Assembly: GCA_016777005.1 (NCBI GenBank)
Contig: JADHSF010000001.1
Coordinates: 169,029 to 217,309, forward strand
Source: SAR86 cluster bacterium
GTDB lineage: Bacteria > Pseudomonadota > Gammaproteobacteria > Magnimaribacterales > Magnimaribacteraceae
Direction of reading: 5' to 3'
Length of the DNA stretch: 48,281 bases
The notes beneath the pieces were generated by a model. The model searched no databases. It was not told where the DNA came from and was given only the letters and a program-made list of their open reading frames with translations. Of this stretch, positions 9,395 through 20,913 are shown piece by piece (position 1 is the first letter of the stretch; each line of letters begins with the position of its first letter). The position numbers were made by a program, and so were the translations under genes.

Positions 9395-12300
9395 TTACTC
9401 AGCTTCATTTAATGCCTCACTTAAAGCTTTCTCTAAATCTATCTCAAACTCTTCTTCAACATTTTCAACTTCCGAAGTGAGCATAGCCAAACCTGATCCT
9501 GCAGGAATTAATCTGCCAACGACTACATTTTCTTTAAGCCCTCTTAAATGATCGATTCTTCCCGTTGTAGCAGCTTCTGTCAAAACTCTTGTTGTTTCTT
9601 GGAAAGAAGCAGCGGATATGAAAGATTCAGTAGCTAAAGATGCTTTTGTTATTCCTAACAAAATTCTTTCAAATACTATCTCAGCTTTCTTGTCTTCTCG
9701 TAAAGCTAAGTTAGTTTCTTTAACCTTTGAATACTCTGCCTGCTCTCCAATGATGAATTCTGAATCGCCCGGTTCAGTGATAACAACCTTTCGAAGCATC
9801 TGATTAAGAATTACCTCTATATGCTTGTCATTAATACTGACACCTTGCAACCTATAAACTTCCTGGATTCCATCAACTATATAGTCTGTAAGCTCTTCTA
9901 ATCCTCTTAAGGCAAGAATATCATGGGGACTCATAGCTCCATCTGAGACAATATCACCCCTCTCAACTCTCTCTCCCTCAAAGACATTTATATGTCTTGT
10001 CTTTGGAATAAGAGTAGCCAGATCTTTGCCATCTTCATCTGTGATAATTAATCTTTCTTTTCCTTTAGTTGGTTTTCCCCAAGAAACAATTCCGGAAGCT
10101 TGAGCTAATAGTGCAGGCTCCTTTGGTTTTCTTGCTTCAAATAAATCAGCAACCCTAGGAAGGCCACCAGTAATATCTTTTGTCTTAGTTGAGGCTTGAG
10201 ATATTCTTGCTATTACTCCACCCACTTCAATGTCTTGGCCGTCGGTTAACTGCAAAAATGCATTACCTGGAAGAGTATATGTTGCAGGAGCTTCAGAATC
10301 AGGAAGGGTTTTTTCCTTACCCCTGCCATCAACTATCTGAATTGAAGGGCGTTTTTCTTGCGCCTCTCCCTTTGGTCTTTCTGTAACATCTATAATCTCG
10401 ATATTACTCAATCCTGTAAGTTCATCTTGCTTTACTCTAGCAGTAATTCCATCTTCGATATCTACGAATCTTGCCTTACCCGCAACTTCAGCTATAACTG
10501 GCCTAGTTAAAGGATCCCATTTGGCTAAAACATCTCCAGGAGCGACTTTACTATCAGTAGGAAAATTAAGGACTGTTCCGTAAGGTACTTTATGACTTTC
10601 AACAACCATACCCCTGTCATCAATAACATTAACTTCTGATGATTGGGCTAGAGAGATGAAAGTTCCATCTTTTTTCTTAACAGTTCGAGTGTTGTATACA
10701 ACCTTGCCTGGAAGATTTGTTTCTATGTTGTCTTCTGCAGATGTACCGGAGGCAGCGCCACCTATATGAAACGTTCTCATAGTAAGCTGAGTTCCTGGTT
10801 CACCAATCGATTGTGCTGCTACAATACCTACAGATTCTCCAATATCAACCTTATGACCTCTTCCAAGATCTCTACCGTAACATTTAGCACAAATGCCATG
10901 AATTGTGTCGCAATGAATTGCTGATCTTACGTTAATCTCGTAGATATTTTTATCATCTAAAGTATCAACTATATCTTCATCTATGAGCGTTCCATTTTTC
11001 AAAAGAACCTCAGTTCCATCCTGCGACATTACATCGGTTGCAACTGTTCTACCTAATACTCTATCCCCTAGAGCCACAAGTACTTGACCTCCATCAATGA
11101 TGGGTCTCATTAATATACCATTGCTTGTTCCACAATCTTCTTCGCTAACCACCATATCCTGAGCCACATCAACCAACCTTCTGGTCAAGTAACCAGAGTT
11201 AGCGGTTTTTAGTGCGGTGTCTGCAAGTCCCTTCCTGGCTCCATGAGTAGAGATGAAATATTCCTGTGCAGTTAATCCTTCTCTAAAATTTGAAGTAACT
11301 GGTGTTTCAATGATAGATCCATCAGGTTTAGCTAATAAACCTCTCATTCCGGCCAACTGTCTTATTTGAGCGGGTGATCCTCTAGAACCAGAATCTGCAT
11401 ACATAAATACTGAATTAAAAGAGTCAGACATTATTTTAGTACCGTCAGCTGTTTCAATTTCTTCTTGCGAAATATTATCCATCATGGATTTGGCAATCAT
11501 TTCGTTTGCTCGTGTCCATATGTCGATTGCTTTATTATATTTTTCGCCTTTGGTCACTAGACCTGAAGCAAATTGAGATTCTATATCTTTCACTTCTTGT
11601 TCTGCTTCACTAACTATTCTTTGCTTATCATCAGGAATAACAAAGTCGTCTATTCCTATGGAAGATCCAGACTTAGTAGAAAACTCATAACCCTTGTACA
11701 TCAAACGGTCAGCAAAAATAACTGTAGCTTTAAGTCCAGCTTTTCTGTAACAAATATCTATTAATGCAGATATTTGCTTGCTATCAAGTGTTCTATTAAC
11801 TAAATCAAAGGACATTCCTTCAGGAAGAAGTTCATACAAGAGAGTTCTTCCAGTTGTTGTCTCAACTATCTGTAAAGGCTCATCATCTAGTTTATTAGGC
11901 TTAAGTCTTACTTTAATTTTAGCTTGTAATCCAACAGTTCCAGAATAATAAGCTCTGTTTACTTCATCTGGAGAAGACATTATTCGCCCTTCGCCTAAGT
12001 CATTTATTTTTTCTCTTGATGCATAGTAAAGTCCTAAGACTACATCTTGGGAAGGATCAATAATTGGCTTTCCGTTTGACGGCGAAAGAATATTATTCGT
12101 TGCCATCATTAAAGCTCTACACTCTAGTTGAGCTTCTAAAGTAAGAGGAACATGAACTGCCATTTGATCACCATCAAAGTCAGCGTTATAAGCCTTACAC
12201 ACTAAGGGGTGCAATTGAATTGCCTTGCCTTCTACAAGAACTGGTTCAAAAGCTTGTATACCTAACCTGTGAAGAGTAGGTGCACGATTTAGCATGACAG

Positions 12301-13558
12301 GATGTTCTCTAATCACTTCATCCAAAATATCCCAAACCTCTGGCTCTTCTCTATCAACCATTCTTTTAGCTAATTTGATAGTATTTGCCAGTTCTAATTG
12401 TTGTAACTTTCCAAACACAAAAGGTTTGAACAATTCAAGAGCCATTTTTTTAGGAAGACCACATTGATGAAGCTTTAAAGTTGGACCTACAACTATTACA
12501 GAACGACCCGAGTAATCTACTCTTTTTCCAAGAAGATTTTGCCTAAATCTTCCCTGCTTACCTTTAATCATATCTGCTAAAGATTTTAGAGGTCTTTTAT
12601 TTGAGCCTGTAACAGCTCTGCCTCTTCTTCCGTTGTCTAAAAGAGCATCTACAGATTCTTGCAACATTCTTTTTTCATTACGAGTAATAATATCAGGCGC
12701 GTTCAAGTCAAGAAGCCTCTTAAGCCTGTTATTTCTATTGATAACTCTTCTGTAGAGATCATTAAGATCAGAAGTAGCAAAACGACCTCCCTCTAGTGGA
12801 ACCAATGGTCTAAGATCTGGCGGTAAGATAGGTAAAACTTCTAGCACCATCCATTCAGGTCTATTTCCTGATTCATTGAAAGACTTAAGTAACTTGAGTC
12901 TTTTAGCATATTTTTTGAGCTTAGCCTCTGATTTAGTTAGAGGCATTTCCTCTTGTATGTCTTTAATTGCAGCTTCTAGATCTAAATCTTTCAAAAGGGT
13001 TTGTATTGACTCAGCTCCCATTCCTGCTTCAAATTCATCACCCCAAGTCTCTAATGCTTCATAATATTCTTCGTCTGTTAATAGCTGTCCCACTTCAAGG
13101 TCAGTCATACCAGGTTCCATTACTATAAAAGATTCAAAATAAAGGACTCTTTCAAGATCTTTTAGTGTAAGGTCTAATGCGAGTGCCAATCTGGAAGGTA
13201 AAGATTTTAAGAACCAAATATGAGCTACAGGAGCTGCCAGCTCTATATGCCCCATCCTTTCTCTTCTAACCTTCGATAAAGTTACTTCTACTCCACATTT
13301 TTCGCAAACTACACCTCTGTGTTTCATTCTTTTGTATTTTCCACAAATACATTCGTAATCTTTAATTGGACCAAATATCTTTGAGCAGAAAAGACCATCC
13401 CTCTCTGGTTTAAAGGTTCTGTAATTTATAGTCTCTGCTTTTTTGACCTCTCCATATGACCAAGATCTGATCTTCTGAGGAGACGCCAAGCCGGCCCGAA
13501 TTGAGTTATATTCAACTCCATGGCCTTGTTGTTTTAATAAATCTACTAAATCTTTCAA
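9395..13558 (-). CDS. rpoC: DNA-directed RNA polymerase subunit beta'
   Basis: Beta' is the catalytic clamp subunit of RNA polymerase. The 1387 residues are close to the 1407 of E. coli. The N-terminal zinc ribbon uses Cys70, Cys72, Cys85 and Cys88 ([19 protein letters not shown]). The absolutely conserved [12 protein letters not shown] loop, which holds the three Mg-binding aspartates, lies near residue 460. The second cysteine set ([15 protein letters not shown]) lies about two thirds along. The trigger-loop region FHIGGAASG is intact. It starts 9 nt after rpoB stops. Confidence 0.99.
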   Translation of the reverse strand: MKDLVDLLKQQGHGVEYNSIRAGLASPQKIRSWSYGEVKKAETINYRTFKPERDGLFCSKIFGPIKDYECICGKYKRMKHRGVVCEKCGVEVTLSKVRRERMGHIELAAPVAHIWFLKSLPSRLALALDLTLKDLERVLYFESFIVMEPGMTDLEVGQLLTDEEYYEALETWGDEFEAGMGAESIQTLLKDLDLEAAIKDIQEEMPLTKSEAKLKKYAKRLKLLKSFNESGNRPEWMVLEVLPILPPDLRPLVPLEGGRFATSDLNDLYRRVINRNNRLKRLLDLNAPDIITRNEKRMLQESVDALLDNGRRGRAVTGSNKRPLKSLADMIKGKQGRFRQNLLGKRVDYSGRSVIVVGPTLKLHQCGLPKKMALELFKPFVFGKLQQLELANTIKLAKRMVDREEPEVWDILDEVIREHPVMLNRAPTLHRLGIQAFEPVLVEGKAIQLHPLVCKAYNADFDGDQMAVHVPLTLEAQLECRALMMATNNILSPSNGKPIIDPSQDVVLGLYYASREKINDLGEGRIMSSPDEVNRAYYSGTVGLQAKIKVRLKPNKLDDEPLQIVETTTGRTLLYELLPEGMSFDLVNRTLDSKQISALIDICYRKAGLKATVIFADRLMYKGYEFSTKSGSSIGIDDFVIPDDKQRIVSEAEQEVKDIESQFASGLVTKGEKYNKAIDIWTRANEMIAKSMMDNISQEEIETADGTKIMSDSFNSVFMYADSGSRGSPAQIRQLAGMRGLLAKPDGSIIETPVTSNFREGLTAQEYFISTHGARKGLADTALKTANSGYLTRRLVDVAQDMVVSEEDCGTSNGILMRPIIDGGQVLVALGDRVLGRTVATDVMSQDGTEVLLKNGTLIDEDIVDTLDDKNIYEINVRSAIHCDTIHGICAKCYGRDLGRGHKVDIGESVGIVAAQSIGEPGTQLTMRTFHIGGAASGTSAEDNIETNLPGKVVYNTRTVKKKDGTFISLAQSSEVNVIDDRGMVVESHKVPYGTVLNFPTDSKVAPGDVLAKWDPLTRPVIAEVAGKARFVDIEDGITARVKQDELTGLSNIEIIDVTERPKGEAQEKRPSIQIVDGRGKEKTLPDSEAPATYTLPGNAFLQLTDGQDIEVGGVIARISQASTKTKDITGGLPRVADLFEARKPKEPALLAQASGIVSWGKPTKGKERLIITDEDGKDLATLIPKTRHINVFEGERVERGDIVSDGAMSPHDILALRGLEELTDYIVDGIQEVYRLQGVSINDKHIEVILNQMLRKVVITEPGDSEFIIGEQAEYSKVKETNLALREDKKAEIVFERILLGITKASLATESFISAASFQETTRVLTEAATTGRIDHLRGLKENVVVGRLIPAGSGLAMLTSEVENVEEEFEIDLEKALSEALNEAE

Positions 13559-13567
13559 GTTTTTCTC

Positions 13568-16500
13568 CTAGTCAATCTGTTCTAATTCTAAATCTATTCC
13601 TAATGATCTAATTTCTTTCGTAAGAACATTAAATGATTCAGGAACACCTGTTTCCATTTCAAAATTACCTTCAACTATATTCTTATAAACCTTAGTTCTA
13701 CCGGCAACATCATCGGACTTCACTGTCAGCATTTCCTGTAAAGTATGGGCAGCGCCATAAGCTTCTAATGCCCAAACCTCCATTTCACCAAATCTTTGAC
13801 CTCCAAACTGCGCCTTGCCTCCTAGAGGTTGTTGAGTAACCAGACTATAGCTTCCAGTAGATCTAGCATGCATCTTATCTTCGATCAAATGGTTCAATTT
13901 GAGGATATACATGTAACCCAGAGTTGTTTTACGATCAAATTTCTCTCCAGTTCTTCCGTCAAATAATTGTGTTTGCCCACTAGAAGGTAAGTCTGCCAAT
14001 TCAAGCATAGCTTTTACTTCAGATTCTTTGGCTCCATCAAAGACAGGAGTAGCCATTGGAACTCCTTCTCTTAAGTTTTCTGCCAAATCTAGAATTTCAT
14101 TGTCCTTCAAAGAACTCAAATCCTGAGATCCATCTTTTTCATAAATATCAGATAAGAAACCTCTTATCTCTGATGCTCTCGCTTCGGAATCGATCATGTT
14201 ACCTATCTTGGTACCTAACTCTTTAGCGGCCCACCCTAAATGAGTTTCAAGAACCTGTCCTACGTTCATACGAGACGGAACTCCTAAAGGATTTAATACA
14301 ACATCAACCGGTTCTCCGTTCTCATCATATGGCATATCTTCTTCGGGCATAATCACTGAGATAACACCTTTATTACCATGTCTTCCAGCTAATTTGTCTC
14401 CAGGCTGGATTCTTCTTTTTATAGCCAAGTAAACTTTAACTATTTTTAAGACACCCGGGGCTAAATCATCTCCATCAGTTACTTTTGATCTTTTCTTTCC
14501 AAATAGCACCTCGAGGTCTTCCTTATACTCTTTCAAGCTTTTAGAAATATTCTCTATTTGCTTATTTGAAGCCTCATTATCAACTCTGACCTTGAACCAA
14601 TCATCTTGATCTATTTCTTCTAAATCAGACAACTTAATTGTAGATCCTTTTTTTAGACCCTTACCAGATGCAACTTTCTTGCCTACTAAAAGGTTTTCTA
14701 GTCTTGATAAAGCAGCTTGTTCTAGTATTTTTAGTTCGTCTTTGATGTCTTTTTGAATTTCTGACAGTTGAGATTCTTCAATTGACTCTGCTCTACCATC
14801 TTTTTCAATTCCATCTCTAGTAAAAACATGGACATCAATGACCGTTCCATCAGCTCCGGAAGAGACACGTAGTGAACTGTCTTTTACATCAGAAGCCTTT
14901 TCTCCAAAAATAGCTCTTAAGAGTTTTTCTTCAGGGCTTAATTGAGTCTCACCTTTAGGAGTAACTTTACCGACCAAGATATCACCAGCTTTCACTTCTG
15001 CACCGATATAAACTATTCCGAATTCATCAAGCTTAGAAAGAGCATTGTCACCAACATTAGGAATATCACCAGATATTTCTTCGGGCCCCAATTTAGTGTC
15101 TCTAGCAACACAGGTTAATTCTTGAATGTGAATGCTTGTAAATTTATCATCCCTAACGAGTCTGTCAGAAATTAAAATTGAATCTTCAAAATTGTAACCA
15201 TGCCAAGGCATAAAAGCTATCCTCACATTCTGTCCGAGAGATAACTCTCCTAGATCTATTGAAGGTCCATCAGCCAAAATATCGTTTTTATTTATCTTAT
15301 CTCCTTGTGAGACTATAGGCCTTTGATTAATGCATGTATTTTGATTGGAACGTGTGTACTTAATCAGGTTATATATGTCTACGCCTGAATCTCCAGCTTG
15401 GATTTCTTTCTCATTGACTCTAACGACAATCCTGCTTGCATCTATACTTTCAATTGAACCACCTCTTGAAGCAGTTACACAGGATCCAGAATCTCTGGCA
15501 ACGAGTCTTTCCATACCAGTTCCTACAAGTGGTTTCTCAGCTTGAAGTGTTGGAACTGCTTGTCTCATCATGTTTGAGCCCATTAATGCTCTATTAGCAT
15601 CATCATGTTCTAAAAAAGGAATTAGTGATGCTGCAACTGAGAAAGCTTGTTGAGGAGATACATCCATGAAATCAACTCTTTCTGGAGGCATAAATGAGAA
15701 TTCATTTTTATACCTGACAGGAACAAGTTCTTCGGTAAATTTATCATTAGAATCTAAAAGTGCACTCGCTTGTGCAATTACAAAATCTCCTTCCTCAATG
15801 GCAGAGAGATAATGAAAATCCATTGAAACTTTACCATTTTCTGCTTTCCTAAAAGGACTTTCTAGAAATCCGTATTCATTAGTTCTAGCGTAAGCTGCAA
15901 GGGAATTTATTAAACCGATATTTGGTCCTTCAGGCGTTTCAATTGGACAAACCCGTCCGTAATGAGTTGGATGAACGTCCCTAACCTCAAAACCTGCTCT
16001 CTCTCTTGTTAAACCGCCCGGCCCAAGTGCCGAAACTCTTCTTTTGTGAGTGACTTCAGAAAGAGGATTATTCTGGTCCATAAACTGTGATAGCTGACTG
16101 GAGCCAAAAAATTCTTTAACCGCAGCAGAAACAGGCTTAGCATTAATAAGATCTTGAGGGCCTAGATCGTCTGCCTCAGCTGTTGCAAGCCTCTCTCTTA
16201 CGGCTCTTTCAACTCTTACAAGACCTATTCTGTATTGGTTGGAAACCATTTCTCCAACTGACCTAATTCTTCTGTTACCAAGATGATCAATGTCATCAAC
16301 TGTACCTTGACCATTTCTTATAGAGACTAATGTTTTAAGAGTGCTTAGGATGTCATCATCACTTAAGATGCTGTTACCTTCTGATCCTTCAATACCAAGT
16401 CTTTTGTTGAATTTCATTCTACCGACCGCAGAAAGGTCATAACGTTCTGCATTAAAGAAAAGATTATTAAACAGTGTAGTTGCTGCTTCCTTTGTAGGAG

Positions 16501-17632
16501 GTTCACCAGGTCTCATCATCCTATAGATCTCTACAAGAGCTTCTATTTCATTAGTTGTAGAGTCTGCTCTTAAGGTATCCGCAATGTAAGGACCAGATTC
16601 AATATCATTTATATATAAAGTTTCTATTTCAGTCAGATTGAGTTCTTCAAGAATAGGTAGAGTCTCTTCGTCAATAATAGTGTTAGCCTCTATTACAATT
16701 TCACCAGTAGATTTATCTAGAATATCTTTAGCTATAACTTGACCGTATAGTGCTTCCTTGGGTACATCAAGTGACTTGATCTTTCCGCCTTCAATTTTTC
16801 TAATATGCCTTGCGGTGATTCTTTCTCCCTGCTTAACGATTACTTCGCCTTGAGCTTGAATATCAACAGGTGCGATTCTTCCCATTAATCTTCTTGCTAT
16901 AACTTGTAATTGGTATGTTTCGTTCTTTTTGTTTTTATAAATTTCCGTCTCGTAAAATCTATCAAGAATATCTTGATTGGTAAGTTTAAGAGCCTTTAAG
17001 AGGATTGTTGCGTAAAGTTTTCTTCTTCGGTCTATACGAACATATACTAAGTCTTTGGCATCAAATTCAAAGTCTAACCAAGATCCTCTGTAAGGAATAA
17101 CACGTGCTCCGTACAAAACCTTTCCAGAAGAGTGACCTTTACCTTTGTCATGATCAAAGAATAATCCTGGTGATCTATGAAGTTGAGATACAACTACTCT
17201 TTCGGTCCCATTTATTATGAAAGTCCCATGAGCGGTCATTAAAGGAACAGTTCCCATATAAACACTTTGAGATTTACCTTCTTTCAATTTTCCTGAATCT
17301 TTATCGATAAAGAAAAGATCACAATTTATATGAAGTGATATCTCGTAAGTTATACCTTTAAGCTTACATTCTCTTTCATCAAATATAGGTTCTCCTAAAG
17401 TAAAACCAGAGTATTCCATTCTGGCAAAACCATTGTGACTTTCGATAGGGAAGATTGAATTTAGGACTTGTTCTAAGCCTGCATTCAATCTTTTATCCGA
17501 ATCCACATATCTTTGCAGAAAAGCATCATAAGACTGAACTTGAGTTGCAAGTAAATTTGGAAGCTCCATAACGCTGGAGATTTTCTCAAAACTCCTTCTT
17601 ACTCTTTTTTTCTCAGTATATGAAAAACTCAT
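13568..17632 (-). CDS. rpoB: DNA-directed RNA polymerase subunit beta
   Basis: Beta forms the other half of the polymerase active-site cleft. I place the start at 17632 ([15 protein letters not shown]), giving 1354 residues against 1342 in E. coli. AAAGAGG stands 5 nt upstream, and the E. coli protein begins MVYSYTEKKR. A longer in-frame ORF reaches back to 17704 but would run into rplL. The rifampicin region [20 protein letters not shown]...[10 protein letters not shown] looks wild type. C-terminal motifs include [10 protein letters not shown] and [20 protein letters not shown]. The gap to rplL is only 43 nt, against several hundred in E. coli. Confidence 0.98.
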   Translation of the reverse strand: MSFSYTEKKRVRRSFEKISSVMELPNLLATQVQSYDAFLQRYVDSDKRLNAGLEQVLNSIFPIESHNGFARMEYSGFTLGEPIFDERECKLKGITYEISLHINCDLFFIDKDSGKLKEGKSQSVYMGTVPLMTAHGTFIINGTERVVVSQLHRSPGLFFDHDKGKGHSSGKVLYGARVIPYRGSWLDFEFDAKDLVYVRIDRRRKLYATILLKALKLTNQDILDRFYETEIYKNKKNETYQLQVIARRLMGRIAPVDIQAQGEVIVKQGERITARHIRKIEGGKIKSLDVPKEALYGQVIAKDILDKSTGEIVIEANTIIDEETLPILEELNLTEIETLYINDIESGPYIADTLRADSTTNEIEALVEIYRMMRPGEPPTKEAATTLFNNLFFNAERYDLSAVGRMKFNKRLGIEGSEGNSILSDDDILSTLKTLVSIRNGQGTVDDIDHLGNRRIRSVGEMVSNQYRIGLVRVERAVRERLATAEADDLGPQDLINAKPVSAAVKEFFGSSQLSQFMDQNNPLSEVTHKRRVSALGPGGLTRERAGFEVRDVHPTHYGRVCPIETPEGPNIGLINSLAAYARTNEYGFLESPFRKAENGKVSMDFHYLSAIEEGDFVIAQASALLDSNDKFTEELVPVRYKNEFSFMPPERVDFMDVSPQQAFSVAASLIPFLEHDDANRALMGSNMMRQAVPTLQAEKPLVGTGMERLVARDSGSCVTASRGGSIESIDASRIVVRVNEKEIQAGDSGVDIYNLIKYTRSNQNTCINQRPIVSQGDKINKNDILADGPSIDLGELSLGQNVRIAFMPWHGYNFEDSILISDRLVRDDKFTSIHIQELTCVARDTKLGPEEISGDIPNVGDNALSKLDEFGIVYIGAEVKAGDILVGKVTPKGETQLSPEEKLLRAIFGEKASDVKDSSLRVSSGADGTVIDVHVFTRDGIEKDGRAESIEESQLSEIQKDIKDELKILEQAALSRLENLLVGKKVASGKGLKKGSTIKLSDLEEIDQDDWFKVRVDNEASNKQIENISKSLKEYKEDLEVLFGKKRSKVTDGDDLAPGVLKIVKVYLAIKRRIQPGDKLAGRHGNKGVISVIMPEEDMPYDENGEPVDVVLNPLGVPSRMNVGQVLETHLGWAAKELGTKIGNMIDSEARASEIRGFLSDIYEKDGSQDLSSLKDNEILDLAENLREGVPMATPVFDGAKESEVKAMLELADLPSSGQTQLFDGRTGEKFDRKTTLGYMYILKLNHLIEDKMHARSTGSYSLVTQQPLGGKAQFGGQRFGEMEVWALEAYGAAHTLQEMLTVKSDDVAGRTKVYKNIVEGNFEMETGVPESFNVLTKEIRSLGIDLELEQID

Positions 17633-17675
17633 AAAGACCTCTTTATTTGATTTAAATTTATATTTTTTTGTTAGA

Positions 17676-18059
17676 TTATTTAAGCTCAGCTTTTGCGCCT
17701 GCATCTTCTAAAGCTTTAGCGTGCTCTTCAGCCTCTGCTTTATTAACACCTTCTTTGATAACTGAAGGCGCTTCATCTACTAATGCTTTCGCATCTTTTA
17801 GACCTAATCCTGTTATAGCTCTTACCGCTTTTATAACATCAACTTTTTTGTCTCCAACTTCTGAAAGATGGATATCAACAGGTGCGTCATCAGCTTCTGC
17901 TTCACCACCGGCATCACCAGCAGCAGCAGGAGCAGCAGCGGCTACGGGAGCTGCAGCAGATACTCCAAATTTTTCTTCCATTGCTGATATTAAATCAACA
18001 ATTTCTATAACGCTCATTTCCGATATCGCGTCTAATATTTCTTCTTTACTTAGTGCCAT
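17676..18059 (-). CDS. rplL: 50S ribosomal protein L7/L12
   Basis: L7/L12 forms the flexible multimeric stalk that recruits translational GTPases. The 127 residues show the N-terminal dimerisation helices ([20 protein letters not shown]), an alanine-rich hinge (about residues 34-52) and the C-terminal domain with [20 protein letters not shown] and [22 protein letters not shown] about 9 nt before the ATG serves as ribosome binding site. It lies 34 nt after rplJ. The open frame on the opposite strand here is only a shadow of the alanine codons. Confidence 0.98.
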   Translation of the reverse strand: MALSKEEILDAISEMSVIEIVDLISAMEEKFGVSAAAPVAAAAPAAAGDAGGEAEADDAPVDIHLSEVGDKKVDVIKAVRAITGLGLKDAKALVDEAPSVIKEGVNKAEAEEHAKALEDAGAKAELK

Positions 18060-18093
18060 TTTTTATTCTCCAAATGTTTTTTTTAAATTAAGG

Positions 18094-18621
18094 TTAAGCC
18101 GATTCTTTTTGTTCCTTCACAGCTTGTAGTGTTCTGACAAGCTTCGAAGGGACTTGATTAAGAATAGTTACGAATTGACTCATAGGTGCATTGAGTAAAC
18201 CTGCCAGTTGGGCTAAAGCCTGATCTCTGGAAGGCATATTTGCAATCGCGGAAAGTTTTGAAAGTTCAAGTAATGAATCTCCAAGTGATAATCCTTTTAC
18301 TGCAAATTTACTATTCACTTTTGTGAAGTCATTCACTAACTTTGCCGCACTAGTAGGATCCTCAAGTGAGAAAGCCAACATAGTAGGTCCAACTAGTAAA
18401 TCTTCAAAACAAGAAAATTTAGTATCAGTCAAAGCTTTTTTAGCAAGCGTATTTCTAATAATCTTCAGATGAACTGATGTATCTCGTGCATCTTTTCTAA
18501 GTTTGGTTAACTCAGTTACAGATGCGCCATGATAGTCAGCAGCTACAGCTGAAGTTGCTTTATTAGCTACATCTTTAAGCTCTTGTACAGCAACTTTCTT
18601 GTCGTCAATGCGCATTGGCAT
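18094..18621 (-). CDS. rplJ: 50S ribosomal protein L10
   Basis: L10 anchors the L7/L12 dimers to the ribosome and, as the L10-L12 complex, represses its own mRNA in E. coli. I choose the ATG at 18621 (MPMRIDDKKVAVQELK, 175 residues) because GGAGG stands 8 nt upstream. The longer frame would have to start at a TTG that overlaps this ribosome binding site. The N-terminal rRNA-binding domain (DYHGASVTELTKLRKDARD) and the C-terminal L12-binding helix are present. A structured leader precedes it. Confidence 0.97.
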   Translation of the reverse strand: MPMRIDDKKVAVQELKDVANKATSAVAADYHGASVTELTKLRKDARDTSVHLKIIRNTLAKKALTDTKFSCFEDLLVGPTMLAFSLEDPTSAAKLVNDFTKVNSKFAVKGLSLGDSLLELSKLSAIANMPSRDQALAQLAGLLNAPMSQFVTILNQVPSKLVRTLQAVKEQKESA

Positions 18622-18636
18622 TTTCCTATCCTCCAA

Positions 18637-18653
18637 ATACCAATAATTGGTAT
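18637..18653 (-). promoter_or_regulatory. Perfect inverted repeat just upstream of the rplJ ribosome binding site
   Basis: ATACCAAT and ATTGGTAT flank a single base, a perfect 8-1-8 palindrome ending 3 nt before the GGAGG of rplJ. As RNA it would form a hairpin of six to seven pairs next to the ribosome binding site. This could modulate initiation or mark the base of the L10 leader; it is not known from the E. coli leader. Confidence 0.45.
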
Positions 18654-18665
18654 TATCTTTTGGTG

Positions 18666-18683
18666 TTAACTAATAATAGTTAA
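18666..18683 (-). promoter_or_regulatory. Perfect AT-rich hairpin within the rplA-rplJ leader
   Basis: TTAACTA and TAGTTAA flank a 4-nt loop, a perfect 7-4-7 inverted repeat. It lies between the L10-type core element and the palindrome before rplJ. No T-run follows, so it does not look like a terminator. Its role is unknown. Confidence 0.4.
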
Positions 18684-18686
18684 TTA

Positions 18687-18766
18687 CCATCTGCGTAGGC
18701 CGAAATAATTAAGTAAGGAACCCTTCCTTACACCTACGGTCTCCGATGGGCGATAAATCGCACCAT
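18687..18766 (-). promoter_or_regulatory. L10-type autoregulatory leader core
   Basis: On the minus strand the order is: a stem of 4 plus 4 bp with one bulged T (18746-18766); GGAGA; a 6-bp stem CGTAGG (18733-18738) with CCTACG (18694-18699) that encloses a perfect 8-3-8 hairpin (18713-18731); then GCAGATGG. The paired CGTAGG/CCTACG with flanking GGAGAC and GCAGA-GG resembles the conserved L10 leader (kink-turn RNA bound by L10-L12) known upstream of rplJ in many bacteria. The position is exactly right. A covariance search is needed to confirm it. Confidence 0.75.
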
Positions 18767-18795
18767 ACTCAAGAAACTTTTGTGTCTCTAAACGT

Positions 18796-19482
18796 TTAAA
18801 ACGTTAATGAAGACAAATCTATCTCTACTCCAGCTCCCATTGTGGAAGATAAAGTCGCTTTCTTAATGAAAACGCCCTTTGCTGAAGGGGGTTTATTCCT
18901 CTTCAAATCATCTAATAGAGTCTCTAAATTCTGTTGTATTTGTTCAGGTGTGTAGCTTATGTCTCCGATTCTTCCATGGATAATCGCACCTTTTTCAGTT
19001 CTGTATCTTATTTGTCCTGCCTTAGCATTCTTTACCGCAGTGGCGACGTCTTTAGTGACAGTTCCTGTCTTAGGATTTGGCATAGTTCCTTTTGGACCTA
19101 GTACTTTTCCTAGTGGGCTAACTATCTTCATAGTATCTGGAGTTGCGATTATGACGTCGTAATCAACTTCACCTTTTTTTATTTCTTCTGCTAAATCTTC
19201 CATGCCGACAGCATCTGCTCCGGCTTCTTTTGCTGCTGTGGCTTGATCTCCCTCAACAAAAACAGCAACGTTGCATGGTTTTCCAGATCCTGCAGGAAGT
19301 GTAGTTGCTCCTCTAACATTTTGGTCAGATTTTGTAGGGTCAACTCCTAGGTTTATGGCTACATCTATTGATTCATTAAACTTCACTTTTGGAGAAGCTT
19401 GAATGAAATTCATGGCCTCAGTAACGTTATACTTTTTTTCCTCTAAAGTACTAATATATTGCTTTCTTTTGCTTTGACTCAT
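18796..19482 (-). CDS. rplA: 50S ribosomal protein L1
   Basis: L1 forms the mobile L1 stalk that guides tRNA out of the E site; in E. coli it also represses the L11 operon. The 228 residues are typical (E. coli 234). Seen are NVRGATTLPAGSGKPCNVAVF, the GKVLGPKGTMPNPKTGTVT signature (about residues 126-144) and the C-terminal GVEIDLSSL. It starts 2 nt after rplK. A 174-nt leader separates it from rplJ. Confidence 0.98.
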   Translation of the reverse strand: MSQSKRKQYISTLEEKKYNVTEAMNFIQASPKVKFNESIDVAINLGVDPTKSDQNVRGATTLPAGSGKPCNVAVFVEGDQATAAKEAGADAVGMEDLAEEIKKGEVDYDVIIATPDTMKIVSPLGKVLGPKGTMPNPKTGTVTKDVATAVKNAKAGQIRYRTEKGAIIHGRIGDISYTPEQIQQNLETLLDDLKRNKPPSAKGVFIKKATLSSTMGAGVEIDLSSLTF

Positions 19483-19484
19483 TA

Positions 19485-19913
19485 CTAACCTTCTACCTCT
19501 ATTCCTGCGCTTCTTGCACTACCAGATAATGTTCTTACAGCTGCATCCATATCTGCTGCAGTTAGATCTGGATCTTTGATTGTTGCTATTTCTTCTAATT
19601 GAGCTCTGGTAACTTTTCCAACTTTGACACTATTTGGTGTTCCGCTACCTGACTTAACTCCCGCGGCTTTTTTTATTAAGACAGCAGCCGGAGTTGTTTT
19701 GATTACGAAATCAAAACTTTTATCTTCATATACTGTAATGACAACTGGACAAGGCATACCCTGCTCCATGTCTTTTGTTCGTGCATTAAAAGCGTTACAG
19801 AAATCCATCAAAGGTAAACCGTGCTGTCCTAATGCCGGACCAACAGGTGGACTAGGAGAAGCCTGCGCTGCAGGAACTTGGAGTTTTATATACGTATCTA
19901 TTGCTTTTGCCAT
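19485..19913 (-). CDS. rplK: 50S ribosomal protein L11
   Basis: L11 is part of the GTPase-associated centre and is required for RelA activation and for thiostrepton binding. The 142 residues show the N-terminal proline-rich domain ([20 protein letters not shown]) and the C-terminal rRNA-binding domain with [20 protein letters not shown]. The ATG overlaps the nusG stop by one base (TAATG). There is therefore no room for the separate promoter and L1-binding leader that E. coli has before rplK. Confidence 0.98.
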   Translation of the reverse strand: MAKAIDTYIKLQVPAAQASPSPPVGPALGQHGLPLMDFCNAFNARTKDMEQGMPCPVVITVYEDKSFDFVIKTTPAAVLIKKAAGVKSGSGTPNSVKVGKVTRAQLEEIATIKDPDLTAADMDAAVRTLSGSARSAGIEVEG

Positions 19914-20446
19914 TAGCCTTTCTCTATTTGGTTAAACTGTAATTCGACAGGTGTTGACCTACCAAAAATTAATACCGCAACCCGAACTTTGCTTTTTTCG
20001 TAATTCACTTCTTCAACAACCCCACTGAAATCATTAAACGGACCGTCTACAACTCTGACCATCTCACCAGGTTCAAATGAGATTTTTGGTTTAGTAATAT
20101 CTGAGCCCTGCTCTAATTGCTGCATAATGCCCTGCGCTTCAACATTTGATAGAGGAGACGGCTTATCCTTAGTGCCTCCTATGAAACCCATAACTCTTGG
20201 AGTATCCTTAACAAGATGCCAGCTATCATCGTTTAATTCCATATTTACTAAGACATAGCCAGGAAAAAATTTTCTTTGAGTTTTTCTTTCCTGTCCGCCT
20301 TTCATTTCGACCACTTCTTCTGAAGGAACCATGATTTCTCCGAAAAGATCATCCATCCCCAGTCTTTCTATTCTTTCTAGAAGGGCTTCTCTGACCTTCA
20401 TTTCATATCCAGAGTAAGCATGTATTACGTACCATTGTTTATCCAT
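19913..20446 (-). CDS. nusG: Transcription termination/antitermination protein NusG
   Basis: NusG binds the RNA polymerase clamp and links transcription to Rho or to the ribosome through S10. I start it at 20446 ([15 protein letters not shown], 177 residues) because E. coli NusG has RWYVVQAFSG near its start, and this leaves a normal 2-nt gap after secE. A 10-residue upstream extension would overlap secE. The NGN domain (to about residue 115) holds FFPGYVLV; the KOW domain holds [20 protein letters not shown]. The tail [13 protein letters not shown] is typical. Confidence 0.97.
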   Translation of the reverse strand: MDKQWYVIHAYSGYEMKVREALLERIERLGMDDLFGEIMVPSEEVVEMKGGQERKTQRKFFPGYVLVNMELNDDSWHLVKDTPRVMGFIGGTKDKPSPLSNVEAQGIMQQLEQGSDITKPKISFEPGEMVRVVDGPFNDFSGVVEEVNYEKSKVRVAVLIFGRSTPVELQFNQIEKG

Positions 20447-20448
20447 AT

Positions 20449-20808
20449 CTACCCCAGTAATGCCGCAGTTGCCCAACCGAATAAGGAATCAAGTCCCCAT
20501 AGAATTAATGCAGCAATCGTTATGGCTACCAAAACTATTAAGGTTGTTTGGGTTGTCTCAGTTCTTGTAGGCCACACAACTCTTCTTATTTCAGTCCTAG
20601 AGTCAATAACTGTTTTGAGTGCTTCGCTACCTTCTTGGGTTGTGGTTAGGACAAAAAGTCCTACGCTAGCTATTATAATTACGCCGATAACTCTATATAA
20701 AAGAGGTTCTTGAAAATAATAAGAATTTCCATATACAGCAGCAGCCACGAAGGCTAACCCTACAATCCAACGGATGTAATTTTGCATACTTATAGTCTTA
20801 TTTCCCAT
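20449..20808 (-). CDS. secE: Preprotein translocase subunit SecE
   Basis: SecE clamps SecY in the SecYEG channel of the inner membrane. The 119 residues have three hydrophobic segments (about residues 11-27, 37-55 and 88-108), as in the three-helix E. coli type. The conserved amphipathic stretch [18 protein letters not shown] (residues 72-89) precedes the last helix. It lies between tRNA-Trp and nusG, the usual place in gammaproteobacteria. Confidence 0.97.
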   Translation of the reverse strand: MGNKTISMQNYIRWIVGLAFVAAAVYGNSYYFQEPLLYRVIGVIIIASVGLFVLTTTQEGSEALKTVIDSRTEIRRVVWPTRTETTQTTLIVLVAITIAALILWGLDSLFGWATAALLG

Positions 20809-20836
20809 ATTTTAGGCTAAGCTTTTTTTGGCGGAG

Positions 20837-20912
20837 TGGCAGGCCAGGAGGGAATCGAACCCCCAACCTACGGTTTTGGAGACCGTCGCTCTGCCAATTG
20901 AGCTACTGGCCT
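20837..20912 (-). tRNA. trnW: tRNA-Trp (anticodon CCA)
   Basis: The minus strand folds into a full cloverleaf: acceptor AGGCCAG/CTGGCCT, D arm GCTC-AATTGGCA-GAGC, anticodon stem ACGGT/ACCGT with loop CTCCAAA (anticodon CCA), and T arm with GTTCGATTC. The 3' CCA is encoded (20837-20839). The 5' end lies one base after the tuf stop codon, so the tRNA must be cut from the tuf-secE transcript. Confidence 0.97.
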
Positions 20913-20913
20913 A

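Noticed and set aside
17633-17704. N-terminal extension of rpoB by 24 residues
   Set aside because: It would overlap rplL, is not like known beta subunits, and a good AAAGAGG stands before the start at 17632.
17668-18129. 153-residue open frame on the plus strand, rich in Ala and Ser
   Set aside because: It is antisense to rplL; its length comes from the alanine-rich hinge codons of L7/L12 and it has no family features.
19624-19935. 103-residue plus-strand frame with many hydrophobic residues
   Set aside because: Shadow of rplK; L11 is certain on the other strand.
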